Shown in pieces: positions 17,242-25,738 of a stretch of DNA of 64,000 bases; positions within the stretch are counted from its first letter, which is position 1, and every line of letters begins with the position of its first letter. Made by a program: the position numbers and the translations under genes. Under the pieces are notes generated by a model that searched no databases, was not told the origin of the DNA, and saw only the letters and a program-made list of their open reading frames with translations. The DNA is from Nocardia jinanensis (lineage in GTDB: Bacteria; Actinomycetota; Actinomycetes; Mycobacteriales; Mycobacteriaceae): positions 124,001-188,000 of the forward strand of contig NZ_BMMH01000005.1 in the NCBI RefSeq assembly GCF_014645735.1, read 5' to 3'.

Positions 17242-18525
17242 TCAGTCCAGCAGATCGCCGTAGAGCGCGTGGGCCTCCGCCAACCGATTACTACGCATCT
17301 CACTCGGCCACAATCCCTCGACGGCCTTGTAATCGCGCAGCAGCGCCTTCGCCAGGTTCACCTTGTGTACCTCGGTCGGGCCGTCGGCGAGGCCGAGTGT
17401 CATACCCGAGGTCCACATGCGCGCGAGCGGAAGTTCCGCGGTCAGGCCCAGTCCGCCGTGCAGCTGGATAGTGCGATGGACGGCATCGGTGACCAGTTTC
17501 GGGGTCGCGATCTTCAATGCGGCGATTTCCTTGCGTGCGGCGTCACCGCCCTGGGTCTCGATGATCCAGGCCGTGTAGAGCACCGCCATCCGGAACTGCA
17601 GGAGTTCGGTGTAGGAGTCGGCGAGAAACCCCTGCACGAACTGCTTGTCCGCGAGCACCCCCGGGGCTGTCTTGCGACTCAACGCACGCTCGGCCGCCAT
17701 ATCGAGCAGGCGCCGGCAGTAGCCGATCGCCCGCATGGCGTGATGGATACGCCCACCGGCCAATCGTGACTGCGCGACACCGAACCCATTGCCGGGATCG
17801 CCGAGCATCGCGTCGAGTGGCACCCGGACATCGGTGTACCGCACCAGACCGTGGCCGGCGGCGCCGGGCGCGTGGCCGTAGATCTGGTGGTTCTCCTCGA
17901 TGACGATTCCCTCGGTCTCCCGCGGCACCAGGAACATCGAGGTGCCCTTCTGCACCGGTACGTCCGGGTCGGTCAACGCCATCACGATGAGGAACGACGC
18001 GGTCGAGACATTCGAGGAGAAGTACTTCAGCCCGTTGATCACCCACTCGTCGCCCGCACGTACCGCCCGGGTGGTGAAGACCCGGGGATCGGCCCCGCCC
18101 TGTGGTTCGGTCATCGAGAAGCACGAGAAGATCTCACCCGACAGCAACGGCTCCAGGTAGCGATCCTTCTGTTCCGGTGTGCCGAAACGGGCCAGGATTT
18201 CGGCATTGCCGGTATCGGGCGCCATGGTTCCGAAGACGACCGACGCCCAGGTGCCCGCACGACCGAGAATCTCGTTGATCAAGGTCAATTTGACCGCACC
18301 GAAGCCCTGTCCGCCGAGTTCCGGGTCGAGGTGGGGTGCCCACAGACCGTGGTCGCGGACCTCCTGTTTGAGCGGGTCGACAATGCGTCGCCGTTCCGGC
18401 GTGAGGGGCTGGAATTCCAGATCGGGGAAGAGGGCCTCGAGCGGCACCACCTTTTCCTCGACGAAAACCTCGGCCCAGTCCAGCTTCCGCTGGAATTCCG
18501 GATCGGTGGAGAAATCCCATGCCAT
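17242..18525 (-). CDS. Acyl-CoA dehydrogenase, ACAD10/11-like
   Basis: A 427-residue ACAD: APHLDPELGGQGFG, FSMTEPQGGADPRVF for substrate and FAD contacts, QLHGGLGLTAELPLARMW, and the C-terminal GLADGPTEVHKVNLAKALL. This ending and the EP-QGGAD pattern match the ACAD10/11 branch rather than classical fatty-acid dehydrogenases. The kinase-like gene directly upstream mirrors the human ACAD10/11 fusions and the bacterial lva pathway, where a 4-hydroxyacyl-CoA is phosphorylated and then loses phosphate. It may therefore perform that elimination and isomerisation rather than plain dehydrogenation (inference from pairing). Confidence 0.92.
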   Translation of the reverse strand: MAWDFSTDPEFQRKLDWAEVFVEEKVVPLEALFPDLEFQPLTPERRRIVDPLKQEVRDHGLWAPHLDPELGGQGFGAVKLTLINEILGRAGTWASVVFGTMAPDTGNAEILARFGTPEQKDRYLEPLLSGEIFSCFSMTEPQGGADPRVFTTRAVRAGDEWVINGLKYFSSNVSTASFLIVMALTDPDVPVQKGTSMFLVPRETEGIVIEENHQIYGHAPGAAGHGLVRYTDVRVPLDAMLGDPGNGFGVAQSRLAGGRIHHAMRAIGYCRRLLDMAAERALSRKTAPGVLADKQFVQGFLADSYTELLQFRMAVLYTAWIIETQGGDAARKEIAALKIATPKLVTDAVHRTIQLHGGLGLTAELPLARMWTSGMTLGLADGPTEVHKVNLAKALLRDYKAVEGLWPSEMRSNRLAEAHALYGDLLD

Positions 18526-18575
18526 GACGAGCTCCCTGCTGCCGGTTGTTCGATGAAAGAAGGGGACGCGGGTGA

Positions 18576-19622
18576 TCAGCGCAGTGTGGTGGACGCGCTG
18601 AGCGATGCCGCCTTGCGCAGAAGTTCGGGCGGCATCGGGCCGAAACGGGCCACCCGATCGTCCGCCGTGCCCGAGACGAACCTCGCGACACTGGATTCCA
18701 GGATGATCCCGAGTTTGAACCGCGCGAGCACCACGTAATAGTCGATATCGGTGACATCTCGGCCGCTGACCGTCGCGTAGTGCTCGAGCAGATCGTCGCG
18801 CGCGGGCAGCCCCGCGTAGTCGAGGTAGCGCAGATGCTCCATATCGTCACCCTCGGGCCCCCAGGCCAGCAGTGCCCAGCCCAGATCGAGCAGCGGATCG
18901 CCGACGGTGGTCATCTCCCAGTCGATGATCGCGGCCAGCTTCGGCTCGGACCCGGGAGCGAACATCACGTTCGCGAATTGATAGTCGCCGTGCATGATTC
19001 CCGGGGCCGAGGCGCGGGGCCGGTTGTTCCGCAGCCAGTCGGCGGCCTCGTCGACCCCGGGAAGGTCACGGAATTGGAAGGTGGACAGGTGTTTCAGCCA
19101 CCGGTCCACCTGGCGATCGAGGAATCCATCCGGTTTGCCGAACGATCCGAGCCCGCGCGCCTGCCAGTCGACCGTGGACAACCGCGCGATTCCGTCGACG
19201 AGTTCGACGGCGAGCCCGGCCCGCGCCGTGAGATCGGTATCGAACGGGGCGGCCCATCCCTGGGTCGGGCTCCAGCCCTCGACGAAATCCATCACGTAGA
19301 AGGGTGTGCCGAGCACGGAATCATCGGCGCTCACCCCGCGCAGCCGGGCGTGCGGCACATCGCTGTCGGCGAGTGCCCGCAGCAACTGCGCCTCGCGCAT
19401 CAGCGCCTTCGCGCGGCCGTCCACTCCGTAGGCGGGCGGACGCCGGAGCGCGTATCGCCGACCGCCGCGGTCGAGTTCGTGCAATTCGTTCTGCGAGCCC
19501 CCGGCGAGGGTACGGGTGCGCACCCGATCGCCGGCGCCGGGGAAGCCCTGCTCATCCATCCATCGGCTCAGCGCGTCGATGTCCAGGTCTGCCGCGCCGG
19601 TTCCGGCCACATCCTCTGCCAT
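18576..19622 (-). CDS. APH-fold phosphotransferase (putative 4-hydroxyacyl-CoA kinase)
   Basis: A 348-residue aminoglycoside-phosphotransferase-fold protein. The catalytic loop is IMHGDYQFANVMF (His211, Asp213, Asn218), followed by IIDWEMTTVGDPLLDLGW with Asp234 for magnesium. The N-lobe has LAGGSQNELHEL and YALRRPP. In this family, members beside ACAD10/11-type dehydrogenases phosphorylate 4-hydroxyacyl-CoAs (LvaA, ACAD10/11). The ACAD gene follows by 50 bp, so this activity is inferred; antibiotic resistance is unlikely. ATG 19622 is preferred because a 13-codon extension would run through an AT-rich palindrome. Confidence 0.87.
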   Translation of the reverse strand: MAEDVAGTGAADLDIDALSRWMDEQGFPGAGDRVRTRTLAGGSQNELHELDRGGRRYALRRPPAYGVDGRAKALMREAQLLRALADSDVPHARLRGVSADDSVLGTPFYVMDFVEGWSPTQGWAAPFDTDLTARAGLAVELVDGIARLSTVDWQARGLGSFGKPDGFLDRQVDRWLKHLSTFQFRDLPGVDEAADWLRNNRPRASAPGIMHGDYQFANVMFAPGSEPKLAAIIDWEMTTVGDPLLDLGWALLAWGPEGDDMEHLRYLDYAGLPARDDLLEHYATVSGRDVTDIDYYVVLARFKLGIILESSVARFVSGTADDRVARFGPMPPELLRKAASLSASTTLR

Positions 19623-19632
19623 ACCAAGTAAT

Positions 19633-19656
19633 GTAATTTCTAGTTTAGAAAAATAC
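19633..19656. promoter_or_regulatory. AT-rich inverted repeat at divergent promoter
   Basis: TTTCTA-gtt-TAGAAA lies at the centre of a longer imperfect palindrome (about 19628-19664) between the kinase operon (-) and the quinone-reductase-like gene (+). It differs from the recurring palindrome and may bind another repressor. Confidence 0.5.
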
Positions 19657-19714
19657 AATTACTCAAACCGGGCTCGATCTTTTGGTCTCGTCGCTCTACA
19701 CCCCGGAAGGCGCC

Positions 19715-20725
19715 ATGGAAACCCCCCAGGACACGACCCCGGTACCGCCGACGATGCGCGTCGCCCGCGCACACCACGCCGGTGAGCCCGCCGTTCTCGG
19801 CACCGACACCGTCGCCACACCCATCCCGGGCCCCGGGGAGGTCCTGGTCCGCGTCCACGCCGCGGCCGCCAATTTTCCGGACGCGCTGATGGTCGCGAAC
19901 CGCTACCAGGTGGCCACGAATTACCCGTTCGTCCCGGGATACGAGGCCGCCGGAGTGATCGCCGCCCGCGGAAACGGCAGTACCGCATATTCTCTCGGCG
20001 ATCGCGTCGCGGTACTCGCCGCGGACTGTTTCGCGGAGTACGTCGTGGCTCCCGAAACAGCGCTGACCCCGGTACCCGCCGCGGTCGACCTCGAATCCGC
20101 CGCCGCGGTGTTCGTCTGTCACCTGACCGCGTACCACGCCCTGCGCTCGGTGGCGGGTGTCCGCCCCGGCGAGACGCTCCTCGTCTTGGGAGCGGGCGGC
20201 GGCGTCGGGCTCGCGGCGGTCGAACTCGGCACCCACCTCGGGGCCCGGGTCATCGCGGCGGCATCATCGCAGGACAAGCTGGCGGCGGCCCGGACCCGCG
20301 GTGCGGTGCATACCGTCGATTACGGCAGCGGCGAATTGCGCGAACGAATTCGCGGCGCTGTCGGGAAATCCGCCGTCGATGTGGTGATCGATCCTGTGGG
20401 CGGCGCCCTCGCCGAACCCGCGCTGCGCGAGATGGCATGGGGCGGCCGTTTCGTCACGATCGGCTACGCCAGCGGCACCATTCCCCGCATCCCACTCAAC
20501 CTGGTTCTGCTCAAGGGAATAACCCTGTCCGGGTTCGAGATACGGACATTCGCACAGCGTGATCCGGAACGCGACCGGCGCGACCGGCAGGAGTTCCTCG
20601 AACTATGGGCCTCCGGCGCGGTCACACCGCTACTGCACCGCCGCTACCGGCTCGACGAGGCCGGTGCGGCGCTGGCCGAGGTCGCGCAGCGCCGGGCCGT
20701 GGGAAAGGTGCTCGTCATACCGTGA
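19715..20725 (+). CDS. Zinc-free medium-chain dehydrogenase/quinone oxidoreductase
   Basis: A 336-residue MDR protein of the NADPH:quinone/enoyl reductase type. The N-terminal domain has GEVLVRVHAAAANFPDALMV and PFVPGYEAAGVI; the nucleotide fold has VLGAGGGVGLAAVELG, and DVVIDPVGG follows. The zinc-ligand cysteines of alcohol dehydrogenases are missing. It would reduce a quinone or an alpha,beta-unsaturated carbonyl with NADPH. ATG 19715 is preceded by GGAAGG, so the longer frame from 19682 is not used. It is a single gene, divergent from the kinase operon and convergent with another reductase. Confidence 0.87.
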   Translation: METPQDTTPVPPTMRVARAHHAGEPAVLGTDTVATPIPGPGEVLVRVHAAAANFPDALMVANRYQVATNYPFVPGYEAAGVIAARGNGSTAYSLGDRVAVLAADCFAEYVVAPETALTPVPAAVDLESAAAVFVCHLTAYHALRSVAGVRPGETLLVLGAGGGVGLAAVELGTHLGARVIAAASSQDKLAAARTRGAVHTVDYGSGELRERIRGAVGKSAVDVVIDPVGGALAEPALREMAWGGRFVTIGYASGTIPRIPLNLVLLKGITLSGFEIRTFAQRDPERDRRDRQEFLELWASGAVTPLLHRRYRLDEAGAALAEVAQRRAVGKVLVIP

Positions 20726-20755
20726 TCCGATATCGGCGGCGCCATGAACGAGGAT

Positions 20756-20787
20756 GCGCGGGATGCCGTCCCCGCGGCACCCCGCGC
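20756..20787. terminator. Terminator hairpin
   Basis: GCGCGGGATGCCG pairs with CGGCACCCCGCGC (13 bp, one mismatch) around a 6-base loop in the 72-bp gap between convergent reductase genes. Confidence 0.65.
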
Positions 20788-20797
20788 ACGCGGGCCG

Positions 20798-21811
20798 TCA
20801 CATCCGGACGACCGTTTTCCCCAGGTTCTCGCCGCGCAGCATCCCGATGAATGCTGCCGGCGCGTTCTCGAGCCCGTCGGTGATGTCCTCGCGGTAGACG
20901 AACCGGCCGTCCTGTATCCAGCTGCTCATATCCTTGACGAACTGCTTGTACAACTCGCCCACGAACTCGGTCATCGCGAACGCCCGGACGGTCCCGTGTA
21001 CCTCCAGCAGCCGGTCGAGGAAACCCGGGAGCCGATCGGTACCCGGCGCCTCGGTGGCGTTGTACTGTGCGACGAGCCCGCACAGCGGGATGCGGCAGAA
21101 CTCGTTGAGCCGGGGAAGCACCGCGTCCAGCACTGCACCACCGACATTCTCGAAGTACACGTCGATACCGTCGGGTACCGCGGCGGCCAGACGACGCGCG
21201 AAGTCCGGGTCACGGTGATCGACCGCCGCGTCGAATCCGAGATCGTCGATGAGATGCGCGCATTTACGCGGTCCGCCGGCGATTCCGACCACCCGCGCCC
21301 CCGCCATCCGCGCGACCTGCCCCACCGTGGAACCGACCGGTCCCGTCGCCGCCGCCACCACGACCGTCTCCCCCGGCTGGGGAGCGCCGATCTTCACGAG
21401 ACCGGCATATCCGGTGAAGCCCGGCATCCCGAGAACACCGAGTGCGGTGGCCGAGGGCATCGCGGTGACATCGAGGGCGCGCACGGCCCGCGCGTCGGCG
21501 ACCGAGTACTGCCGCCAACCGGCGCCATTCGTGACGAGGTCGCCGGGACGAAAGTCCGGGGTCCGGGACTTGACGACCTCGCAGATCGTCCCGCCCGGCA
21601 TGAGCCGGCCGGGGCGGACGGCCCGGGGATCCGTATCGCCCCGGTCGATCCGGCGGCGCATATACGGATCCAGCGAGAGATAGATCGTCCGCAACAGGAC
21701 CTGCCCGTCCCCCGGCACGGGCATCGCGACCTCCTCGAACCGGAAATCGGCGGGCCTGGGCTCACCGACCGGATGGTCGGCCAGAACTATTCGGTGATTA
21801 CCGGAAGACAT
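20798..21811 (-). CDS. NADPH-dependent alkenal/enone reductase (LTB4DH/CurA-like MDR)
   Basis: A 337-residue zinc-free MDR. Typical marks of the leukotriene B4 dehydrogenase/CurA group are LSLDPYMRRRI, GFTGYAGL, AAATGPVGSTVGQVARMAG, DVYFENVGG and the end GLENAPAAFIGMLRGENLGKTVV. These enzymes reduce the double bond of alpha,beta-unsaturated ketones or aldehydes with NADPH. It is the last gene of the long leftward run and follows the amidohydrolase by 75 bp. It may saturate an enone intermediate, but no specific substrate is visible. Confidence 0.9.
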   Translation of the reverse strand: MSSGNHRIVLADHPVGEPRPADFRFEEVAMPVPGDGQVLLRTIYLSLDPYMRRRIDRGDTDPRAVRPGRLMPGGTICEVVKSRTPDFRPGDLVTNGAGWRQYSVADARAVRALDVTAMPSATALGVLGMPGFTGYAGLVKIGAPQPGETVVVAAATGPVGSTVGQVARMAGARVVGIAGGPRKCAHLIDDLGFDAAVDHRDPDFARRLAAAVPDGIDVYFENVGGAVLDAVLPRLNEFCRIPLCGLVAQYNATEAPGTDRLPGFLDRLLEVHGTVRAFAMTEFVGELYKQFVKDMSSWIQDGRFVYREDITDGLENAPAAFIGMLRGENLGKTVVRM

Positions 21812-21886
21812 CGGAGCTGCAATCCCTTTCTCTGGACCAAAGGTCCGGAGAAAACGGCCGCGCCGTTCCCCCGGCCCTCGTCGATG

Positions 21887-23140
21887 TCACTTTCCGGTGG
21901 CGAACCGCGAATTCTCCGGTATGGGCATACCCATCAGCTCATACGAATTACGGCCCATGATCATCGGAATCTTCTCCGGCCGCACACCTTCGAGATAGGC
22001 CAGGTAGTTCAACGGCGCCTCCAGGCCCTCCGGATGCGGATAGTCCGAACCGAAAATGATCCGCGAGGGATCCACGACAGTGGACAGAACCTCCACATCA
22101 CCTTCCCAGAACGGGTTGATCCACCAATTCCGGCGGAATACCTCGACCGGGTGCTCCGGGCACAGCTGCGGCATTTTCGAGTATGCCGATTCGAAGCGGT
22201 GCAGCAGCGGCACCAGCCAGTCGCTGCCGTTCTCGAGCGAGGCGAACCGGATCCCCGGGAAACGGGTGCACACGCCGTGCAGGATCAAGGCCGAGACCAT
22301 ATCCTCGATATCGCGGTGGCCCAGCGTCACATACTTGAACGGCGACCGTTCGAACGCGCTGTTGGTTCGCGCGTTCTCCCACTGCTCGACATAGTCGATC
22401 AGCGGCTGCATGGCGGCGTGGATGATCACCGGGACGCCGGACTCTTCGACCCGTTTCCAGAAGGGGTCGAATTCCGGCAGACCCGGCGACCGGTATCCCC
22501 GCAGGCCCTTGACCGGCGCCGGCCGGATCAGGATGGCCTTCGCACCCCGTTCGAGCACCCAGTCGAGTTCGGCGACAGCCTCGTCCACCATGGCCAATGC
22601 GATCACCGGTGTCGTGAAGATCCGGCCCTTGTAGTCGAACGACCACACCTCGTCGATCCACTGATTGAGCGAATGGATCACCGCGTGCACCAGATCCGGG
22701 TCGTCGACCGCCGACTGCTCCACCAGATTGGCCAAGGTCGGATATACCAGGGCCGTATCGACGTGCTGTTGATCCATGACCTCCAGCCGCGGGCCCGGCT
22801 CCCGGAAAGCCGGGATGGCGTCGATCGGATCACCGGTCATCTGGCGCAACGACAGACCTTCGGTGTTCTTGCCCGCGTAGTACAGCTCGTGCGCGCCCGG
22901 CCGCGCCACCCGATCGAACGTCGGGTTCGGAATGTAGTTGGTGACGTGATTGTTGACCGACAGGCGAATCCGGCCGCCGCCGACGTCCACATACTGCAGG
23001 GCGCGTTCGTACTTTTTCGGGAGATACTTCAGCAGCGCCTCACGCGGTTCGTACAGATGTGAATCGGAGTCGAAGACCGGATACGGCAGGTCGAAGGTGC
23101 CCTTCGCCTCGGTCGTCTCGTCGTGGTCCACCATGGTCAT
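21887..23140 (-). CDS. Amidohydrolase family 2 protein (ACMSD/decarboxylase-like)
   Basis: A 417-residue metal-dependent TIM-barrel protein. The first metal motif is DSDSHLYEP near residue 24, later histidines are in IIHAAMQP and VTLGHRD, and the last motif is FGSDYPHPEG. This branch contains aminocarboxymuconate-semialdehyde decarboxylase and other non-oxidative decarboxylases and hydrolases; many members in beta-oxidation clusters of actinobacteria have no known role. A paralogue lies at 42449. It follows the small ACAD subunit gene by 90 bp within the long leftward operon. Confidence 0.88.
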   Translation of the reverse strand: MTMVDHDETTEAKGTFDLPYPVFDSDSHLYEPREALLKYLPKKYERALQYVDVGGGRIRLSVNNHVTNYIPNPTFDRVARPGAHELYYAGKNTEGLSLRQMTGDPIDAIPAFREPGPRLEVMDQQHVDTALVYPTLANLVEQSAVDDPDLVHAVIHSLNQWIDEVWSFDYKGRIFTTPVIALAMVDEAVAELDWVLERGAKAILIRPAPVKGLRGYRSPGLPEFDPFWKRVEESGVPVIIHAAMQPLIDYVEQWENARTNSAFERSPFKYVTLGHRDIEDMVSALILHGVCTRFPGIRFASLENGSDWLVPLLHRFESAYSKMPQLCPEHPVEVFRRNWWINPFWEGDVEVLSTVVDPSRIIFGSDYPHPEGLEAPLNYLAYLEGVRPEKIPMIMGRNSYELMGMPIPENSRFATGK

Positions 23141-23230
23141 CGCGCAACCTCTTTCGGGATCGAATCATTTATCAAGGGGAATATTTCGGCTGCCGGGTCG
23201 ACGAGCTCACCTCGTACCGGTACCACCGCC

Positions 23231-24364
23231 TCAGCCGTGGATTTCGACGGTGTCGTACGACCCGATTCGAGCGGACAGCACGCAGAGATGCTCTTCGGAG
23301 CCACCGAGTGTGTGCTCGATGGAGGTCAGGCGCATCACGTGATGCCCTACCGGATACTCCGCGGTGAGGCCGATTCCGCCGTGCATCTGTATCGCCTCGC
23401 GGCCGATATGGCGGGCCGACCGGTTCACCACCAGCTTGGCCCGCGAGGCGATGACCGGATCCACCACACCGTCGGCGAGTGACATCGTGATGTACAAGCT
23501 CATGCTGCGCGCCAGTTCCAGGCGTACGTACATATCGGCGGCTCGGTGCGTCAGCGTCTGGAAGGTCGACAGCGGGACACCGAATTGTTTGCGGGAGCCG
23601 AGATGGGCGCAGGTCAGCCGGAGGATCTCGTCCATCGCGCCCACCGCCTCGGCACAGAGCGCGCCCACGCGGCGGACCTCCGCCGCCGTGATCGCGGCCG
23701 CGGCAGCGTCACCGGAGGTGAGCAGTTCGGCCTGGGCACCCTGGAAGTCCAGCTGCGCACCGCGGCCGCCGTCGGGAGTACGGAACGGTGTGCGGGTGAC
23801 GCCCGAGATCTGCGTACCCACGAGGAACAGCCCGGTTTCGCCGCCCGGTAGTGACGCGCTCACCACCAGTAGATCGGCGCAGTCGCCGCGCAGAACGGGA
23901 TTCTTACATCCGGTGAGTGTCCACCCGGTGCCGTGCCCGTCCGCCTTCGTCGACAAGGCGGTGGACGGCCAGCGCACACCGGGTTCGTCGTGGGCATACG
24001 CGAGCAGCAGTGTTCCCGCGGCGAGGTCCGGGATCAGCCGGCGGCGCTGCTGCACGGACCCGGTTTCGGCGAGGACGCCACCCGGGACATAGACCGAGTC
24101 GAGCAGCGGCTCGGGAGCGAGACTGCGGCCGACCTCGTTCAGCACGGCCATGACCTCGACCGGACCGGCGCCCATTCCGCCGTCGGCCTCGGCGAACGGC
24201 AGGCCCGTCAGGCCCATCTCGGCCATTGCCGACCACGTGCCCCGATCCCAGCCGCTCGCGGAGGCGAGGACAGTGTTGCGCTTGCCGACGTCGTAGCGAC
24301 TGACCAGGAGATCGCGGGCGGCGTCCTGCAGCATGCGCTGTTCGTCGCTCAGTTCGAAGTCCAT
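23231..24364 (-). CDS. Acyl-CoA dehydrogenase, small/beta-type subunit
   Basis: A 377-residue ACAD of the FadE27/28 kind. The FAD arginine region is SRKQFGVPLSTFQ, followed by IQMHGGIGLTAEYPVGHH. The N-terminal half is degenerate in the EP-x-GSD substrate loop (AHDEPGVRWPS). Such proteins form alpha2beta2 heterotetramers with a full-length partner, and the partner gene is 1 bp upstream. The complex would introduce a trans double bond into a bulky or branched acyl-CoA and pass electrons to ETF. A 90-bp gap follows before the amidohydrolase. Confidence 0.9.
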   Translation of the reverse strand: MDFELSDEQRMLQDAARDLLVSRYDVGKRNTVLASASGWDRGTWSAMAEMGLTGLPFAEADGGMGAGPVEVMAVLNEVGRSLAPEPLLDSVYVPGGVLAETGSVQQRRRLIPDLAAGTLLLAYAHDEPGVRWPSTALSTKADGHGTGWTLTGCKNPVLRGDCADLLVVSASLPGGETGLFLVGTQISGVTRTPFRTPDGGRGAQLDFQGAQAELLTSGDAAAAAITAAEVRRVGALCAEAVGAMDEILRLTCAHLGSRKQFGVPLSTFQTLTHRAADMYVRLELARSMSLYITMSLADGVVDPVIASRAKLVVNRSARHIGREAIQMHGGIGLTAEYPVGHHVMRLTSIEHTLGGSEEHLCVLSARIGSYDTVEIHG

Positions 24365-24365
24365 C

Positions 24366-25562
24366 TCAGGCCCCCAATCCGAGGATCGAGGAGGCGATGA
24401 TGGTGCGCTGTACTTCGCTCGAACCGCTGTAGATGGACACCTTGCGGTGGTTCAGGAACGCGGGCGCCGCGGCGCGGGCCCAGGCCGGGCTCGCGATACC
24501 GTCGTCGACGGGGTCGGGCGTGCCGTAGACGAGCGAATCGAGCGCGGCGATATCCATCTCGATTTCGGTGACTGCCTGCATCAGTTCCGATCCACGCAAT
24601 TTCAGCAACGAAGACGCCGGGTTGGGCTTGCCATCGGCCGAACTGGCGACGACGCGCAGCAGAGTCAGCTCGAGCGCGAGCAGCTCGGTTTCCGTTTCGG
24701 CGATCCGCGCCGCGAAGAGTGGATCCTCCAGCAGGGGACGGGCATTCCCGCCGAGGGTGCGGGCCGCGTGCTGTTTGGTCCGGGCCAGCTGCGCGGCGGT
24801 GTGCCCGGCCCGCGTGACACTGGTCCGTTCGTTCCCGAGCAAGAACTTCGCCATCGTCCAGCCGTTGTTCTCCGCACCGATGAGGTTCTCGGCGGGCACC
24901 CGTACGTCTTCGAAGAAGACCTCGTTGCATTCGTGGCCGCCGTCGACGAAATCGATCCGCCGCACCGTGATCCCCGGCGTGTCCATCGGCATGACCAGGA
25001 AGGAGATACCCGCCTGCTTCTTGACGGCCGACGGATCCGTGCGAACCAGGCAGAAGATCCAGTCGGCATGGTGCGCCAGCGTCGTCCAGATCTTCTGGCC
25101 GTTCACGATATAGCTGTCACCGTCGCGGACTGCGGTCGTGCGCAGCGAGGCCAGATCCGATCCGGCCTCCGGTTCGGAGAACCCCTGGCACCACCAGATA
25201 TCGAGGTTCGCCGTGGCCGGGAGAAACCGCTTCTTCTGCTCCTCGTTGCCGAACTCCGCGATCACCGGGCCGACCATGGAGACGTTGAAGCCGAGCGGCT
25301 CGGGGATGGACATGCGCTGCATGGTGTCGGCCCAGATATGCCGTTGAACGGACGTCCACTCCTTGCCGCCCCATTCGACCGGCCACGACGGCGTCGCCAG
25401 CCCGTGCGAGTTGAGTATCCTCTGAACGATTCTGAAATCGGACGGCACGACATCACCGCCGCGGCCGTACCGTTCCCGGATCTCCGCCGGGATCTCCGTC
25501 GCGAGGAATTCCCGGGCCCACGCCCGGAACTCCTGTTCCGCCACGGTATATGCCAGATTCAT
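24366..25562 (-). CDS. Acyl-CoA dehydrogenase, large/alpha-type subunit
   Basis: A 398-residue ACAD with the complete central domain: WWCQGFSEPEAGSDLASLRTTA and GQKIWTTLAHHADW, and the ending SIYSGSSEVQRTIIASSILGLG. ATG 25562 has GAGGTGAGTGG before it; upstream frame is non-coding. It pairs with the small subunit gene one base downstream, as in mycobacterial heterotetrameric FadE pairs acting on sterol side chains. The perfect palindrome (site 6) is 74 bp upstream, so this pair and the two following genes can have their own promoter inside the longer operon. Confidence 0.93.
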   Translation of the reverse strand: MNLAYTVAEQEFRAWAREFLATEIPAEIRERYGRGGDVVPSDFRIVQRILNSHGLATPSWPVEWGGKEWTSVQRHIWADTMQRMSIPEPLGFNVSMVGPVIAEFGNEEQKKRFLPATANLDIWWCQGFSEPEAGSDLASLRTTAVRDGDSYIVNGQKIWTTLAHHADWIFCLVRTDPSAVKKQAGISFLVMPMDTPGITVRRIDFVDGGHECNEVFFEDVRVPAENLIGAENNGWTMAKFLLGNERTSVTRAGHTAAQLARTKQHAARTLGGNARPLLEDPLFAARIAETETELLALELTLLRVVASSADGKPNPASSLLKLRGSELMQAVTEIEMDIAALDSLVYGTPDPVDDGIASPAWARAAAPAFLNHRKVSIYSGSSEVQRTIIASSILGLGA

Positions 25563-25635
25563 CCACTCACCTCGGTCCGTTCGACAATGGAGATCGAATC
25601 TCCGCGCGGCTGCGACACCCACGGAGTTCTTCCGT

Positions 25636-25653
25636 TAATGAGGATACTCATTA
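25636..25653. promoter_or_regulatory. Recurring palindrome, site 6 (perfect copy)
   Basis: TAATGAG GATA CTCATTA; the symmetry continues two more bases each side (25634-25655), giving 9-bp perfect arms around GATA. It sits 74 bp before the ACAD pair. It is the clearest copy and defines the axis of the element. Confidence 0.85.
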
Positions 25654-25738
25654 ACACCTAGCAGCGCCAGACCTCACCCATCGAACATCGATACCGGGAC
25701 CCGCACGCCCGCGCATCCGGGGTGGTCCCGCGGCGAAC

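Noticed and set aside
18576..19622. Aminoglycoside resistance kinase
   Set aside because: The fold is shared, but the neighbour is an ACAD10/11-like gene and the region is catabolic; acyl-CoA kinase activity fits better.
20744..23062. Long open frame of 772 codons on the + strand
   Set aside because: It lies antisense to the reductase and amidohydrolase genes, which have clear family motifs. Its product is rich in Arg, His and Asp without domain features, as expected for an antisense frame in GC-rich DNA.
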